Counted from the first letter of the stretch, positions 10,569-21,664 are shown. The stretch: DNA of 64,000 bases from Lotus japonicus (GCF_012489685.1 NC_080043.1:33313987-33377986); one strand, 5' to 3'. Made by a program: numbers and translations. The notes: generated by a model from the sequence alone, not told the origin.

Positions 10569-12345
10569 TTAAGTCTTCGCTGAAGATAGAAGATCATCTT
10601 TCTTCGCCAGGTCAGATCGAAGGTTTTCAAGGTCGGCCTCCATCAAAGCTATTTGGTCTGCTTTCGCGCTCGATTCTAGCTGCGCCTCCTGCCACAGCTC
10701 TGCAAGAGTTTTCTCTAATTCAGAAATCCTCCTATCTCGGAACTCTAAGCTAACTTCAGCACGAGCGGACTGCTCGGCTAGTTCTTTGGAAAATGATTTT
10801 TGCTTGGCGATCAGTTGAGCGGTGAGCACTTCGCAATCCTCAGCAAGTTGAGAATTGAGAGCGCGGAGGCGCGCCACTTCGGATCGTAATTCGTCAGCAT
10901 CCTGGGCGGAGCGCCTATAGCAGTGGAACGCGTGGAGCACTCCCGCCACAGCCCCTTCAGAGACATTATCCAAACCACGCTGCTTAACAACTTCATCCAT
11001 TCGCGCCATTTGGGCTGATGTCAAAGTTAGAGAATACGGGAATCCTCGACTCACAGAACCTGAGGAGAGGGTGGAAGTATGAACAGGTGGAGGAGGGGCG
11101 TTGGCGGAAGACGTCAGGTTTGGACCAAGCGGCGACAAGATAACTGTTGGACGGGAAAGTGAGCCGTCGACAAGACCGTGTTGGGCTGGAATGGTCCCTG
11201 AAGGCTCGCCGGAATTCAACCTTTTTTAGGAAGGGCGAGGATCCTCCTCGCCAAGGGGCCGTTTTCCGCCCGCCTGGATTCTCAGCAGAGACGCCTTGTC
11301 GCCTTTCAAATTTATTCGAGGGGGAAAGGAGACGTTATTTTTCTTCTCAAAGGCCGCCAGAAGCTCCTCATCGGCACGGTGAGTTTACCCTAAAAATAAA
11401 AAAAAAAAAAGGAAAAGGTAAGCTGGTAGAAAATAGAAAGAACGAGAGGCGTAGCAGAGGAAGATTTACCAATCACGCGAGAGCAGTCTGAAACGGCGAG
11501 ACGGGCCAGAAAGTCGACGACAGCCTTGTGTTCAGGAGTGAGGGAGTCCTCGGACAGGTCAATTATCTGGCGCGCGCCCTTAGTCTAGTAGAAAGGAAAT
11601 CGAGTGGTGCCATCTCTGTGTGTGAAAACCTCAGGATATTCGTGGGACACCACAACCCTGAAGAATTTCTGGGCTAAATCGACGGTGATGCTAGGCCAGA
11701 TAGGGTTGAAGCGCTGGCGACCAGGCCTAGCTTCCAGGGAAACCCAGCTGCGTTGCGGGGAGGGCTGGATAGATACGCGATAGAAATAAAAGAAGGTCGA
11801 AGGTTCAGGTTCCTGGTGAATCGCGTCGCAGAGAATTTCGAAACACCGGAGGAAGGCCCAACTGTTGGGATGAAGTTGACGAGGAGCCACATTGATATTG
11901 TGAAGAACGGAGCAGATAAAAGGGGAAAAAGGAAATTTAATCTTCAAATTTGTGAACATATACCCATACACGTAAAAGAAGTGAGGAGCACCCACGAAGT
12001 CGTCTTTGGGATGAAGCCAAGGGCGTTCAAGGGGTGAGCAGGCACTGACATACAGAAGCTTGTCAAGAGGTTTCTCATGGCAAAATCCGCCGGATTTTGT
12101 GGAAATCCCCCAAATGGACGATTCTTTTTCCAAACTTGGCCATTGGTTAGGCATTGTCCCGGCGGGCAAAGCCCTCGTGGCGGGAGCACTTAAATTTTTC
12201 CAAGTCCTCGTTCGGAAGGCAATGACGTCTTTTCTTCAAGAGGAACGCCTCCTGGAGGGGACGAGAGAACAGGAGGAACGCACCGGAGAGGGGTGGCAGC
12301 GACGACATTACGTTTGGAACTTTTGGTCTGGCGCTTTGGAGTCAT
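10569..12345 (-). pseudogene. Degraded antisense extra ORF (aORF): gypsy-type transposon domain plus coiled coil
   Basis: Read on the minus strand, a start (MTPKRQTKSSKRN) at 12345 leads, after a frameshift near 12190, into a domain with 'HPNSWAFLRCFEILC' and 'FFYFYRVS'. This resembles the 'putative gypsy-type transposon' domain (PF04195 family) and the homologous ORF at 41128-43042. A TAG at 11583-11585 interrupts at a position where the homologue reads on. The next part ends at ATTG|GTAAATC (donor at about 11469), an intron at the same place as in the homologue. After an acceptor near 11396, further nonsense codons occur. The second half (10569-11219) is a clean coiled coil with heptad-like Leu/Glu/Lys spacing ('ELRSEVARLRALNSQLAEDC'). 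Function unknown; likely inactive here. Confidence 0.65.
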
Positions 12346-13071
12346 TGAAGAGGGATTGCAAGGAATAAAGGTAATTTTAACACTGGACAAGTTCGTGTAA
12401 GGGTGAAGAAGCAAAGGTTCGTAATCGTAAAGGAACGAAAGAGGTTAGTAAGATAATGCTGTTATAAGCGAGGAGTGACGTGCAGAGGGGAACGTGTAGG
12501 AAGAAGTTGTGGACGGTTACCGAGAGATGTGGAGGAAAAAGAGAGGTTGTGCCACATGACGTCAGGAAATGACATGATTGCAGCTGCGAAATTCTGGGGA
12601 GTGAGAAAGACGCATTAAATGAAAAGCTGCAACGGTTGCTGCCGATTGGTTAAAATTCAAATTGTCAAAGTTGTGACGTGACTGGAAGGGACATGTCAAA
12701 GGTAGCGGTTGAGATTTTGTGGATTCACTGACCCTGGCGTCACTTCAAGGCTCGACGTGTGGGATGGACACAACACGCGACAGAGTGTCACGATTCAAGG
12801 CACGTGCATAACTATGCTGAGGCGGGCGAACTAGAAGCCGCCGCCACAAGCCTGCTTGTGGACTAGGGTCGCCCGAAAGAAGAGGGCGCAGTTGAAGGTC
12901 CAAAGTGTCGATTGCAAAAGGCTTTATTTATCAGGCTATGTTGGCCATCGTTTTTTACTTCTAGATTTTAAGTTTCTAAGTTTTAGTCGGCATCCTTAGG
13001 GCTCTCGCCTTGTTTCTTGGTTAAAGACACACTTAGCTCTCATGCTTTGAGCTCGGTGTCTTGTGGACTTG

Positions 13072-13391
13072 TGGACTGGGCGAGACCCCAGGGTCCCTCA
13101 CCCAGGAGACCCGACCTTGGGCATGGGACGCGTCATGACCTTGGGTCTCCCTTCCCGAGGCCCAACTGGCCCATACGGACAGACTAAGGGCGCCAAAGCC
13201 CAACTCCACCTCTATAAATAGGAGGGAAATACCAATTGTAAGGGACTCTTAGCTCATTTGAGAAATAATAGCATTGAAATTCAGTTATATTTTCTCTCGC
13301 TAAGCGGTTAGAGTTCCTCTCTCTAAGCATTCACATCGCTTTCTTTACACTTTGGGTACTACCTTCCCTATCTATGTTCTAGCACGAAACA
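13072..13391 (+). repeat. 3' LTR of the Tat-like element
   Basis: 320 bp, close copy of 9328-9664 with several substitutions and indels. The target duplication CATAA follows immediately. Confidence 0.9.
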
Positions 13392-13961
13392 CATAAAAAT
13401 ACCCAATATATGCTAAAAACATCCTAAAATGACTAAGAATATCAATAATGCATGAAATAAGATTAAAGTGTCCTAAAAATATCAAAATATGATCATTAAC
13501 CACACAAACTTCATGGAAAAGAAACAAAAAAACTAGCCTCAAACTGGGGTCATCACACCCCTATACTCAACAACAACTTGTCCTCAAGCGTAAAAACAAG
13601 ATAGCTTGTCCTCAAGCACACAACACTCTAAGTCAGATGCAAGCACAAACTTTCCAAACACAAGATACATGAGATGAGATTCTCAAAATAGTTCATGCTA
13701 ACAGTCAAGTGAAGAGATTAAATGACCTTCAATAGATGTAAATGAGAATTACAAAGACTACCAAGATTGAGGGTTTTACAATCAATTCCTAACTCCCCCA
13801 ACCCCATATTGGGAATCCACTAATAATGGCCACCAGTCTTTTTGCTATGAGCAAGCACACATATGACAATCCTTTCTTCTTTATTTCCCTTTTTTAGGCA
13901 ATCCACTTCTCAATTGGGAGACATAGTTAAGAACTAGCCTCAAACCCTGGACATCAGTGAT

Positions 13962-14013
13962 AAAGGTAGATATTAGCAGGTGGAGGCAGTGGTGGTAGAA
14001 ACGACGGTGGTGA
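13962..14013 (+). repeat. GGT-rich tract, segment 2
   Basis: Short piece ('ggtggaggcagtggtggtag') between the Athila-like element and the solo LTR. It continues on the far side of the LTR at 16696. Confidence 0.65.
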
Positions 14014-16695
14014 TGTAATGCCCAAATTTCTCAACTGAGGAATCACATTAGTAACATAACAAAGTCTAAGGACTATTTTGCAAATCCTAAAACACAAGGG
14101 TATTTTTTTTTGAAAACAAACTAAACACTTCCACCATAGGGTTTTAAACATAACATAGCCTTTATTAACCAACCCGTTCCCGACATAGAGTAATAGTTAC
14201 TTACAATATCATAAGCAGAGTTCAAAGTAAGTGCGCACACTTAAACAGTGGCGGAAACAAGGTTTTAGTAATAGAGTTTTCAGATGACGAAGAAGACTCA
14301 AAACATAAACTACTAAAAGAAAACCAAACAACTTCTTCCATCTTGCTCCGTCGTTTACTATCCCTCCTCCATCTCATGCATGACTAAACATCGTCGGAAG
14401 GCTCTTCATCGCCTAATAGTGGCGCCCAAACAACAAGTAGCAAACATAAAAGGTTAACTCCATGCAATTACCACATATAAAAGAGAAAACATGTTATTCA
14501 AATTTAATTATATAACATGATAATTAAACTAACAACTTATATCAAGTTAAATGATGAACCATTGAACAACATAGCATCAAACCAAATATCATTATAATCG
14601 AACGTTAGTGTCCTATAATGCGACTATATGCTAGTACCGATATGGATCGATCAATGACCTCTCGCAAGACGAGACATACATGGAACGATAACCACAGAAC
14701 TGCCACTTAATATCACCCATGATAGACGGGACAAACGGAGAATGATAACTCCTGAATTCCACTTAATAACGCTCTTGATAGACGGGACAGTCGTGTGGAA
14801 AGAAACTACTCCATTGCCACTTTTCAGCCTTATATGCCAACATCAATCAACAATTTCCAATCCAATAGTCATGTCAGAGTAACCACATGTTATTCATAAT
14901 CTGAACAAAACATAAATCAATTTAAATGCATACTAACTCATTTCCATATTTCAACATAACAACAGTCAGAGTATCAATAATAACCAATGGTCGAAGCCCC
15001 AGAAAACAGAGTCGCATGTCTCTATTGTTTAACAATGGCCGAAGCCTCAGAGAACATTTGACACAAGCCTCAAAAACAGTCAACATAAGCAAGCATACAA
15101 CATTGCAAGCATACCAATATTTCAATCAAACGCCAATCAAATTAAACACCTTCATCTCAAACGCAAGCAGCGTGATTTAAAACATGCAAGACTTGAAGAA
15201 GCTTCTAAACCGAATTATCCTTACCTTCGTGAGTAGAAGTAGTGCATGGAAGTTGCGAACCTAAAATAAGGAAACACAGTCTTATAAAAAAAACTCCACA
15301 CGAAGCGAACAATTGTAAAACTAAACCTAGTTCGCGCCTAGTCCCTAAGCAAACGCGAGAAAGAAAATGATCTCCCCCCCCCCCTCAATGGTGCTCGCGG
15401 CCACCCCCTAGAAATAGAGCTTCCCAAATTTTTTCGATTTAATTTAATTCCTAGGCAATCTTAGGTGATATCTAGGTCAGGGAAACTCGCAGAAAAATTT
15501 AAGGACTTGAAATGTGAAATAGGAGTACTTTGGTCAAGATTTAATGATTAAAATCTCAAAGTCGATATTTTTCGAAATATATTTTGAATAACAATAAACA
15601 AGGCCCTTAGCAACAACTAATCTCAAGGGCACTAAGCAAGATCAAGAATTTTTGAATCAAAAAGCAAAGTAGAGGTAAAAATGGGTTTCAGGCTTAAAAC
15701 TCAGATCTACGGCGACTCGGTGGAAATCCGAGTGCACCGACGATGAATATAGCATGTTGAGTTAGTAGGGAAGGTAGTTGAAAAGAAAATTCAAAGCTAT
15801 CAGACATTTTGACATATTGCTCCAAACTTTGAGCACAGAAAGACATAGAAAGAACCCAATAGAAAGTAGAAACAGAGGTAAGGATGATGAAGGTTACCTC
15901 GGTGCCGATCCAAAGAAACTGAAATCAAGACGATCGGGCAAGGAATGAAAAAGCTATGATCCTCTCTCTCTCTCTCTAAGCTGCGGTCACTTTCGGGAGA
16001 AAATGAGAAAATTATCATTTTTTCGCTTTTTACAGGTGAGGGGAAAATCCGAAAAATCGAGATTTTGCGGTTCTGGTCGTTTTGGTACTTTCATCTGCTG
16101 ATTTTAAGTGAGTATTTGACAACAGAATGCCAAAACTCAGAACGAGGTTCTTTTAATTGAAGAAAACGTCTCAAACAATGTATGGGTCGATTTACGTCGA
16201 AAAACTACTTTTCGCTGTCGACGTCAGATGAAGAAACTTCCTTCTGAAGAAATGTCACAAACGTCGAAAGGAATGAGACAAAGCGGATGGAAAATTCGTT
16301 AGAAGCTCCGAATAGAGAAACTCTTCATTCAGGGTCTTAATTAAAGTCCTTGAGAAGTTATAGTCTAGCTTCGACGGACCTCCGGGAAGCAAAACCTAAC
16401 GTGCGTACAGTCCAGGGTTTCGTATTGGAATACTAATAATGATAAAATTACTAAATGCTCTAGGAGCGGATATAGCCTTCTTCGGACACTCTGGACCTAA
16501 GTCGGGTGTGAATATGGCTCGTGCTATCAAACAAAATGACTATAATGTCATCCTTAAACATACTGTGAACTTTCGTCTTCCTAACACTTGTCAAAACACC
16601 AAACACATAGTCAAGTTCCTCTCACGCTTACACAGAATCCTATGCGTGAGTTGGAAATTAAATAATTATTTAATTCTAAAATCCCGGGTCTTACA
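14014..16695 (-). mobile_element. Solo LTR (2.68 kb) of a Ty3/gypsy-type element
   Basis: Starts TGTAATGCCCAAATTT and ends CCCGGGTCTTACA, forming inverted TGTAA/TTACA ends. Flanks GGTGA (14009-14013) and GGTGG (16696-16700) match 4 of 5, consistent with a 5-bp TSD in a GGT-rich target. No primer-binding site, ORF or second LTR, so it is a solo LTR. Minus orientation is inferred from the direction of the probable leader (CT microsatellite near 15965, donor-like sites downstream on that strand). The relic at about 34.4-38.1 kb is related: both share 'caagtagcaaaca' and the 'aaacaccttca' region. Confidence 0.75.
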
Positions 16696-17096
16696 GGTGG
16701 CAGTGGGAGCGATGATGGCGGTGGAGGTCACAGTAGTGGCCGTGATGGTGGCGACGACGGTGGAAGTGGAAATTGTGGTGTTGGAGGATGATGGTGGTAG
16801 TGAAGGCGGTAGGGGTGGCAGTGGTGGAGGGTGGTGTTGGTGATGGTAGAAGTGGTGGTGGTTGTGGAGGTAGCAATGGCGGTAATGGCGATGAAGGAGC
16901 TGACAAAGGACGAAGGGTGCTAGCGGTGAAGGTAGCAACAGTGGTGGCAACAACGGATATGGTGTGGTGGTGGCGACGATGGAGGGTGGTGGCAGTGGAG
17001 TTGGTTGTGGGGGTGGGGAGGTAGCGGTGGTGGTGGTGGCAGTGGAGGTGATGCCAGTGAAGTGGTGGAGGGTGGTGGCGGTAGATGATGGTAGTG
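16696..17096 (+). repeat. GGT-rich degenerate tract, segment 3
   Basis: About 400 bp of GGT/GGA/GAT triplet-rich DNA on the plus strand. It yields long spurious open frames on both strands (Gly/Val-rich on plus, His/Pro/Thr-rich on minus). Similar tracts are at 8040 and 61366. Confidence 0.75.
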
Positions 17097-17101
17097 ATGT
17101 T

Positions 17102-18433
17102 TGATGACCCTGTTTTAGTAGTGTTTTTAGGGTCATTTCTTTGGTTGTTTTGAGTCTTTTTGTTGAGTCTCATGTAGTGTTTCATGCATTCTCATGCATT
17201 TTTATTCTTTTCTTTAGTCTTTATTTTGTTTTGGTAATTTAGTAGTTTTATAGGTAGTTTTCTTGCATTTTAAGTAAAGATTAGGACTTGCATGGTTTTG
17301 TTGTGTTTTATGAAGGACCTCTTGTGCTAATGAGCTCTTGGAGCTTCTAGAATCTTCCTTGATTTGTTGGTTAGGTTTGGAGAGCAGAAACTGAAGGAGA
17401 AAGAAGGCCAAGAAGCATGGAATTGATGAAAAACTTAAAGAGGATTGAAAAGAGGAGTTTCAGAAGCCAAAAAGTCCTTTTCAGGCGAGCTTAAGCGCCT
17501 AGGCGCTGGGAATGGGCGCCTAGGCGCCAATAGGGTCAGAGGCATGTTTTTTTCAACATGCAATTGGCGCTCAGGCGCTCTGAATTGGCGCCTGAGCGCC
17601 CAGTTTCGTTCATTTTGCCTATAAATAAGGCTTAGGCCAATTTCTTTGATACATTTGGACATTTTACTCATTTTTTATCAAGTTTGAGAGCTGAGGAGAA
17701 CTTTGGGGCCAAGGGAGGCTTCCAACTTGTATTTCTTCTCAGGTTTTCTTTACATTTCCTTTATGAATTCACTAGCCATGAGTGGCTAGTTTATTTTTTT
17801 GCTTTGGGTTAAGAGATTCTATGAAATTTTAGTTTGTAAATCCTATCTCTATGCATGAGTCTTGATTCAATCTTGTATTTCAATTCCTTATTGCATGTTT
17901 AGCTTTGGTGCACCTTTGCTATAGGCTAGATTATAATCAAATGGAAATTTCTTATGATTTAGGGACATGAATTGGAATAGATCCTTCTATACTTGCTTCT
18001 AGGCATAGAGTGAGGGTAGGGTTTTGTTGGCCTGATTATACATGATATTATACCTCTTATGAATGATTAAGTACACAAGGAATTGGGCTTAACTTTCAAT
18101 TTGAGAGAATTACTTTTGTGAGGAATCAACTAGTAAGTACATAGGCTATATCAACAAGAGTTAAATCAAGGATTCACATGCATAGGATAGGTGGACTAAA
18201 ATGGATTAGATGATCAACAACCCGAGGCAATTTTCCATCATTTGTTATTTACATCATTTTCAACATTGCTCTTCTGCAAATCTTTTGTCTAAATCAACCA
18301 AAATCAATTTCTAAATTTTACTGTTTTAAGAACTTGCAAACTTTACGCTTAAATCAACAATTCTCACTCACAATCCCTGTGGTTCGATATTTTAAAACCC
18401 GGAGGTATTCGTACACTTGCGAATTGACCAACA
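17102..18433 (+). repeat. 5' LTR of the Athila-lineage element
   Basis: Starts TGATGACCCTGTTTTAG and ends GAATTGACCAACA. It has a palindrome cluster (17495-17600) with GCGCCTAGGCGC twice (17495-17506, 17516-17527) and two further GCGC-AGG-CGC half-palindrome pairs, about 20 bp upstream of a TATA box (cctataaataagg, 17619-17630). Confidence 0.95.
17495..17630 (+). promoter_or_regulatory. LTR promoter module: palindrome cluster plus TATA box
   Basis: Two exact GCGCCTAGGCGC palindromes 21 bp apart, then 'gtcagaggca', then 'ggcgctcaggcgctc' and 'ggcgcctgagcgcc', then TATAAATAA at 17620. The arrangement suggests a cis-regulatory array for a dimeric DNA-binding factor just upstream of the core promoter. 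It recurs in the 3' LTR (24921-25053) and, notably, inside the element at 21338-21444. Confidence 0.6.
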
Positions 18434-18439
18434 AGTTTT

Positions 18440-18458
18440 TGGCGCCGTTGCCGGGGAT
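18440..18458 (+). promoter_or_regulatory. Primer-binding site complementary to tRNA-Asp
   Basis: TGGCGCCGTTGCCGGGGA lies a few bases after the LTR end. It is complementary to the 3' end of plant tRNA-Asp, the primer type known for Athila elements. Confidence 0.9.
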
Positions 18459-18564
18459 TGTTTGTGGTTTTCGGTTTAAGTTAAAGAGTTTTTTTGTTTG
18501 TTTTACTAAGCATTGCATTGAATAGGTGTTACTAACCTTTTCTCTGTTTTTGTGATTTCAGTTT

Positions 18565-20967
18565 ATGCACAGTAGGCTTGGCACGGATCCATTGCTGTTT
18601 GATCCGGAGCCTGAACGTACTCTTCGCTGTCGTCGAGCCCAGCAAAGGCTTGAAGCCATGGCTGCTCAAATGACGGAAGAGGAGATGCAAGCCCACATTG
18701 AAGAAAGAGTGAATGAGGCTCTTGCTCAAAGACTTCAAGAGCAAGAATTGGAGAATGTCAATCGTTCTCTTAGAGACCTCACCTCGGCTGCCATGAGCTA
18801 CGATTATCCGGGCAGCATAGTTTCCCCCGATGGCACGGGAAACTTTGAGCTGAGGCCGGCATTCATCAACTTGGTGAGCCAAAATCAGTATGGTGGAGGT
18901 GCTCTTGAAGATCCTCATGCACACATGGAGCGGTTTATCCGCAATTGCAACACCTACAGAGTTCAGAATGTTTCAGCGGACACCATCCGCTTGAGGTTAT
19001 TCCCTTTTTCATTGAGGGATACTGCTGAAGAGTGGTTGAATTCACAGCCCCAAGGTAGCATTACATCTTGGGAAGACTTGGCTGAGAAGTTCACCACAAG
19101 GTTTGTTCCAAGAGCCCTCTTGAGGAAGCTCAAGAACGACATCATGACTTTTGCTCAATCCACCGACGAGAATCTCTATGAAGCTTGGGAGAGGTTCAAG
19201 AAGCTCTTGAGGAGGTGTCCTCAACATAACCTTACTCAAGCTGAGCAAGTAGCAAAGTTCTATGATGGTCTCCAATATTCTTCGAGGTTTGGCTTGGATG
19301 CGGCTTCAAGTGGAGAGTTCGATGCCTTACTTCCACAAGTGGGGTATGAGTTGATTGAAAAGATGGCTATAAGAGCCATGAACTCTAGTAATGATCGCCA
19401 AGCCCGAAGAGGAGTCCTTGAGGTTGAAGCTTATGATCAACTTATGGCCTCCAACAAGCAACTCTCCAAGCAAATGAATGAGATTCAAAATCAAATGAAG
19501 ACCACCAAGATTGGTGGTCGAGTTGCCAAGGCGGAGTGTGTGACTTGTGGAGGGCCACATGACAGCGAAGAATGCACAGAGACTAGACCGGAGGAGGAAG
19601 TGAAGGCTATGGGTCAAGCTCGGAATGACCCATTTTCAAATACTTACAATCCAGGATGGAGGAATCACCCTAATTTTTCTTGGAGGCAAGGTAATAATGG
19701 GCAAGGAAGTGGTTTTCAAAGACAATTTCCTAGCCAAGGATTCCAAGGCCAAAGCTCAAGACAACCTCAAGAGCGAGGAGAAGGTGAAGGTAGTGGTTCC
19801 AAGAAGAGCTTAGAAGAGTTGGTGGAAACTTTCATCAACCGGACGGAGAATAATTACAAGAATCAAGAGGCGGCTATCAAGAATCTTGAGAATCAATTTG
19901 GCCAGCTGGCCAAGCAAATAGCCGAGAGACCTCAAGGTAAATTTCCTTCCGACAGTATCCCCAATCCTAAGCAAGAAAATGCCTCTGTTGTAGCCACTAG
20001 AAGTGGGAGAGTGATGAATGAATTGAAGAAACAAACAGAGGGAGAAAAGAGAGAGGAGATAGTGGGAGGAGAAGTAGTTGTACCTATTAAGGTGAGAGAG
20101 GAAGTTTATCTTACTCCTGAAACTAGCAAGGTTTCGTTCCCTAAAGCATTGGCTAAGAAGAGCTTAGATAAAAAGTTTTCAAAATTTGTTGATGTTTTCA
20201 AAAAGCTCCACATTAGTATTCCTTTTGCCGATGCTTTGGAACAAATGCCTATATATGCTAAGTTTATGAAGGATATTCTGCATAAGAGAAGAAGATTGAA
20301 GGGAGTAGATGAGACGGTGTTGATGACGGAGGAATGTAGTGCCATTTTGCAGCGGAAGATGCCTAAGAAAAGAAGGGACCCCGGAAGTTTCACTATTCCG
20401 GTCGAAATTGAAGGCATGGCGGATGTGGAAGCCTTGTGTGATCTTGGAGCGAGCATCAATTTGATGCCGCTCACCATGTTTGAGAGGCTTAACCTAGGAG
20501 AGGTTACTCCAACCATGCTCTCCTTGCAAATGGCAGATCGATCCCTCAAGACTCCATATGCGATATTGGAGGATGTAATGGTGCGGGTGGACAAGTATGT
20601 GTTCCCCGTGGACTTTGTTGTGCTTGATATGGAGGAGGATGAGAAGATTCCTCTCATTCTTGGTCGACCTTTCTTAGCTACTGGTAGAGCTAAGATTGAC
20701 GTTGACAAGGGTCACCTCATTCTCCGTGTTGGTAAGGAAAAGGTACGGTTTTCTGTTTTTAATCCTATGATTGAGACTAACCATGACAATGACTTTGTCT
20801 GTGATGTGATTAGAAGCAGGTCGGAGGTTTCGGAAGAGATCCCCAAAGTTAATGCCCAAATTGATGAGTTCCATCCGGCTCTCATCAAGCTTGTTAATGG
20901 TAACAAGTATGGGGGGGTCCAAGTACGAGAACTTGCATGCTCATATGGTGAAGTTTACCCAAGCTAG
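18565..20967 (+). CDS. gag-pro: Athila-type Gag-protease polyprotein
   Basis: An uninterrupted 800-residue frame. The N-terminal half is retrotransposon gag ('FRHN'-type core around 'HMERFIRNCNTY', 'LRLFPFSLRDTAEEWL', 'SWEDLAEKF', residues about 110-230), which forms the virus-like particle. A zinc-knuckle-like C-x2-C-x3-H-x4-C (CVTCGGPHDSEEC) lies at about residues 325-337. A retroviral-type aspartic protease with 'ALCDLGASINLMPL' at about residue 630 (Athila versions use D-L-G-A) and 'IPLILGRPFLATG' about 70 residues later follows. The frame ends shortly after the protease, just past a run of seven G. Directly after it in another frame is a second, partial gag core. Reverse transcriptase should follow but is absent. 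Confidence 0.92.
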   Translation: MHSRLGTDPLLFDPEPERTLRCRRAQQRLEAMAAQMTEEEMQAHIEERVNEALAQRLQEQELENVNRSLRDLTSAAMSYDYPGSIVSPDGTGNFELRPAFINLVSQNQYGGGALEDPHAHMERFIRNCNTYRVQNVSADTIRLRLFPFSLRDTAEEWLNSQPQGSITSWEDLAEKFTTRFVPRALLRKLKNDIMTFAQSTDENLYEAWERFKKLLRRCPQHNLTQAEQVAKFYDGLQYSSRFGLDAASSGEFDALLPQVGYELIEKMAIRAMNSSNDRQARRGVLEVEAYDQLMASNKQLSKQMNEIQNQMKTTKIGGRVAKAECVTCGGPHDSEECTETRPEEEVKAMGQARNDPFSNTYNPGWRNHPNFSWRQGNNGQGSGFQRQFPSQGFQGQSSRQPQERGEGEGSGSKKSLEELVETFINRTENNYKNQEAAIKNLENQFGQLAKQIAERPQGKFPSDSIPNPKQENASVVATRSGRVMNELKKQTEGEKREEIVGGEVVVPIKVREEVYLTPETSKVSFPKALAKKSLDKKFSKFVDVFKKLHISIPFADALEQMPIYAKFMKDILHKRRRLKGVDETVLMTEECSAILQRKMPKKRRDPGSFTIPVEIEGMADVEALCDLGASINLMPLTMFERLNLGEVTPTMLSLQMADRSLKTPYAILEDVMVRVDKYVFPVDFVVLDMEEDEKIPLILGRPFLATGRAKIDVDKGHLILRVGKEKVRFSVFNPMIETNHDNDFVCDVIRSRSEVSEEIPKVNAQIDEFHPALIKLVNGNKYGGVQVRELACSYGEVYPS

Positions 20968-21124
20968 CACCCTTGCTAAGATTGAGGGTGTTTCAAGTGA
21001 TGAAGTGAAGATTAAACTCTTCCCTCATTCTTTGACGAGGGAGGCTAGAGCTTGGTTTGATGAGCAAGAGGACATAGCCTCATGGGAGGATTTACTCCAG
21101 AGGTTTTGTGCAAGGTTTCTTTCT
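20867..21124 (+). pseudogene. Second, partial gag fragment fused behind the protease
   Basis: From about 20867 the sequence encodes 'PALIKLVNGNKYGG' and, one frame over after a G7 run, 'HAHMVKFTQASTLAKIEGV', 'IKLFPHSLTREARAWF' and 'IASWEDLLQRFCARFL'. These align with residues about 95-175 of the same element's gag but are clearly from a diverged relative. The fragment stops within the gag core and joins DNA typical of the post-integrase region ('gggctaaatgggagacaaccca'-like, about 21208). This is the scar of the event that removed pol, best explained by template switching between two related genomes or by recombination. Confidence 0.8.
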
Positions 21125-21337
21125 TGCACTTGTGGTAAGTTAATCAATGGAAAGGAATTTCCTTCCTAACACCATCGGAAGGAGAGTCCACCTAGGACTA
21201 TAACCTAGGGCTAAATGGGAGACAACCCATTCTTTTTATTTTATTATTTCCTATCTTTTAATTTTGTAGTATTTTAGGTGTTTAATTTCAAAAAAAAAGA
21301 AAAAAAGTAAAAAATTTTGTAGAAAAAACTGGGTTGA

Positions 21338-21444
21338 GCGCCTAGGCGCCAATTCATGGGCGCCTAGGCGCCAATTAGTGGCAGAGGCACTGCCTCTGTA
21401 TCTGGCACGAGCGCCTGAGCGTTCCCCATGAGCGCTCGAGCGCT
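21338..21444 (+). promoter_or_regulatory. Internal copy of the LTR palindrome cluster upstream of the env-position ORF
   Basis: GCGCCTAGGCGC occurs at 21338-21349 and 21360-21371 (22 bp apart; 21 bp in the LTR). It is followed by 'gtggcagaggcac', then 'gagcgcctgagcg' and the palindrome 'agcgctcgagcgct' (21431-21444). Order and spacing mirror 17495-17600 in the LTR, but the intervening bases differ, so this is a diverged paralogous module. Weak TATA candidates follow (ctatacg, 21446; cataaaaaac, 21521). A splice donor (21665) and acceptor (22104) then lead to the ORF's ATG. I infer an internal promoter; no expression evidence is available. Confidence 0.5.
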
Positions 21445-21664
21445 CCTATACGTTGTTTCTGCCAGATTTTGGGTTTTAAAACCCCAACCTTTTAGTTTCC
21501 CACTCTTAATTCCCAGTCTCCCATAAAAAACGCACCCCACTCTCTCCATACCCCATTTCCACTTCTCATTTCTCACTTGCACACACATTGGCTCTTCCTT
21601 TTACTTCAAAGTTCTGCATTGCATCAAGTCTATTCCACTTGCACCCACTCACTCTCAAGTCAAG

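Larger units (their letters stand above)
9328..13391 (+). mobile_element. Tat-like LTR retrotransposon carrying only antisense ORFs (no gag-pol)
   Basis: A complete LTR-to-LTR unit of 4064 bp. The LTRs (9328-9664, 337 bp; 13072-13391, 320 bp) start TGGACTGGGCGA, contain 'tctataaataggag' and end in ...AACA. The exact 5-bp TSD CATAA flanks it (9323-9327, 13392-13396). A primer-binding site follows the left LTR, so the element is plus-oriented. The internal region encodes no recognisable gag, protease, reverse transcriptase or integrase. Instead it has a degraded antisense ORF (10569-12345) homologous to the antisense gene of the Tat element at 39876-49716, and a short antisense frame at 9652-9924. 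It is nested in the Athila-like LTR. Confidence 0.88.
8148..13956 (-). mobile_element. Athila-like LTR element, minus strand, internally deleted and nested into
   Basis: Read on the minus strand, 13956 down starts TGATGTCCAGGGTTTGAGGC, a partial 5' LTR start. A second LTR start, TGATGACCCCAGTTTGAGGC, begins at 13555 and is preceded by a region with 'gcttgaggacaag' words and 'gttgagtata', like the 3' internal end of the element at 17102-25858. Subtracting the nested element at 9328-13391, this LTR is about 1339 bp, matching the 1332-bp LTR of that element, and near its end it shares 'gtacacttg'. The 5-bp sequence GTGAT lies at both borders (8143-8147, 13957-13961). No gag or pol survives; most of the element was lost by internal deletion. 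Confidence 0.72.

Noticed and set aside
14922..15180. Frames inside the solo LTR at 14014-16695
   Set aside because: Both strands open over the same short stretch, no domain, and LTRs are noncoding.
16439..17185. Long Gly/Val-rich (plus) and His/Pro/Thr-rich (minus) frames
   Set aside because: Produced by the GGT-rich triplet tract and present in several frames at once; no domain.
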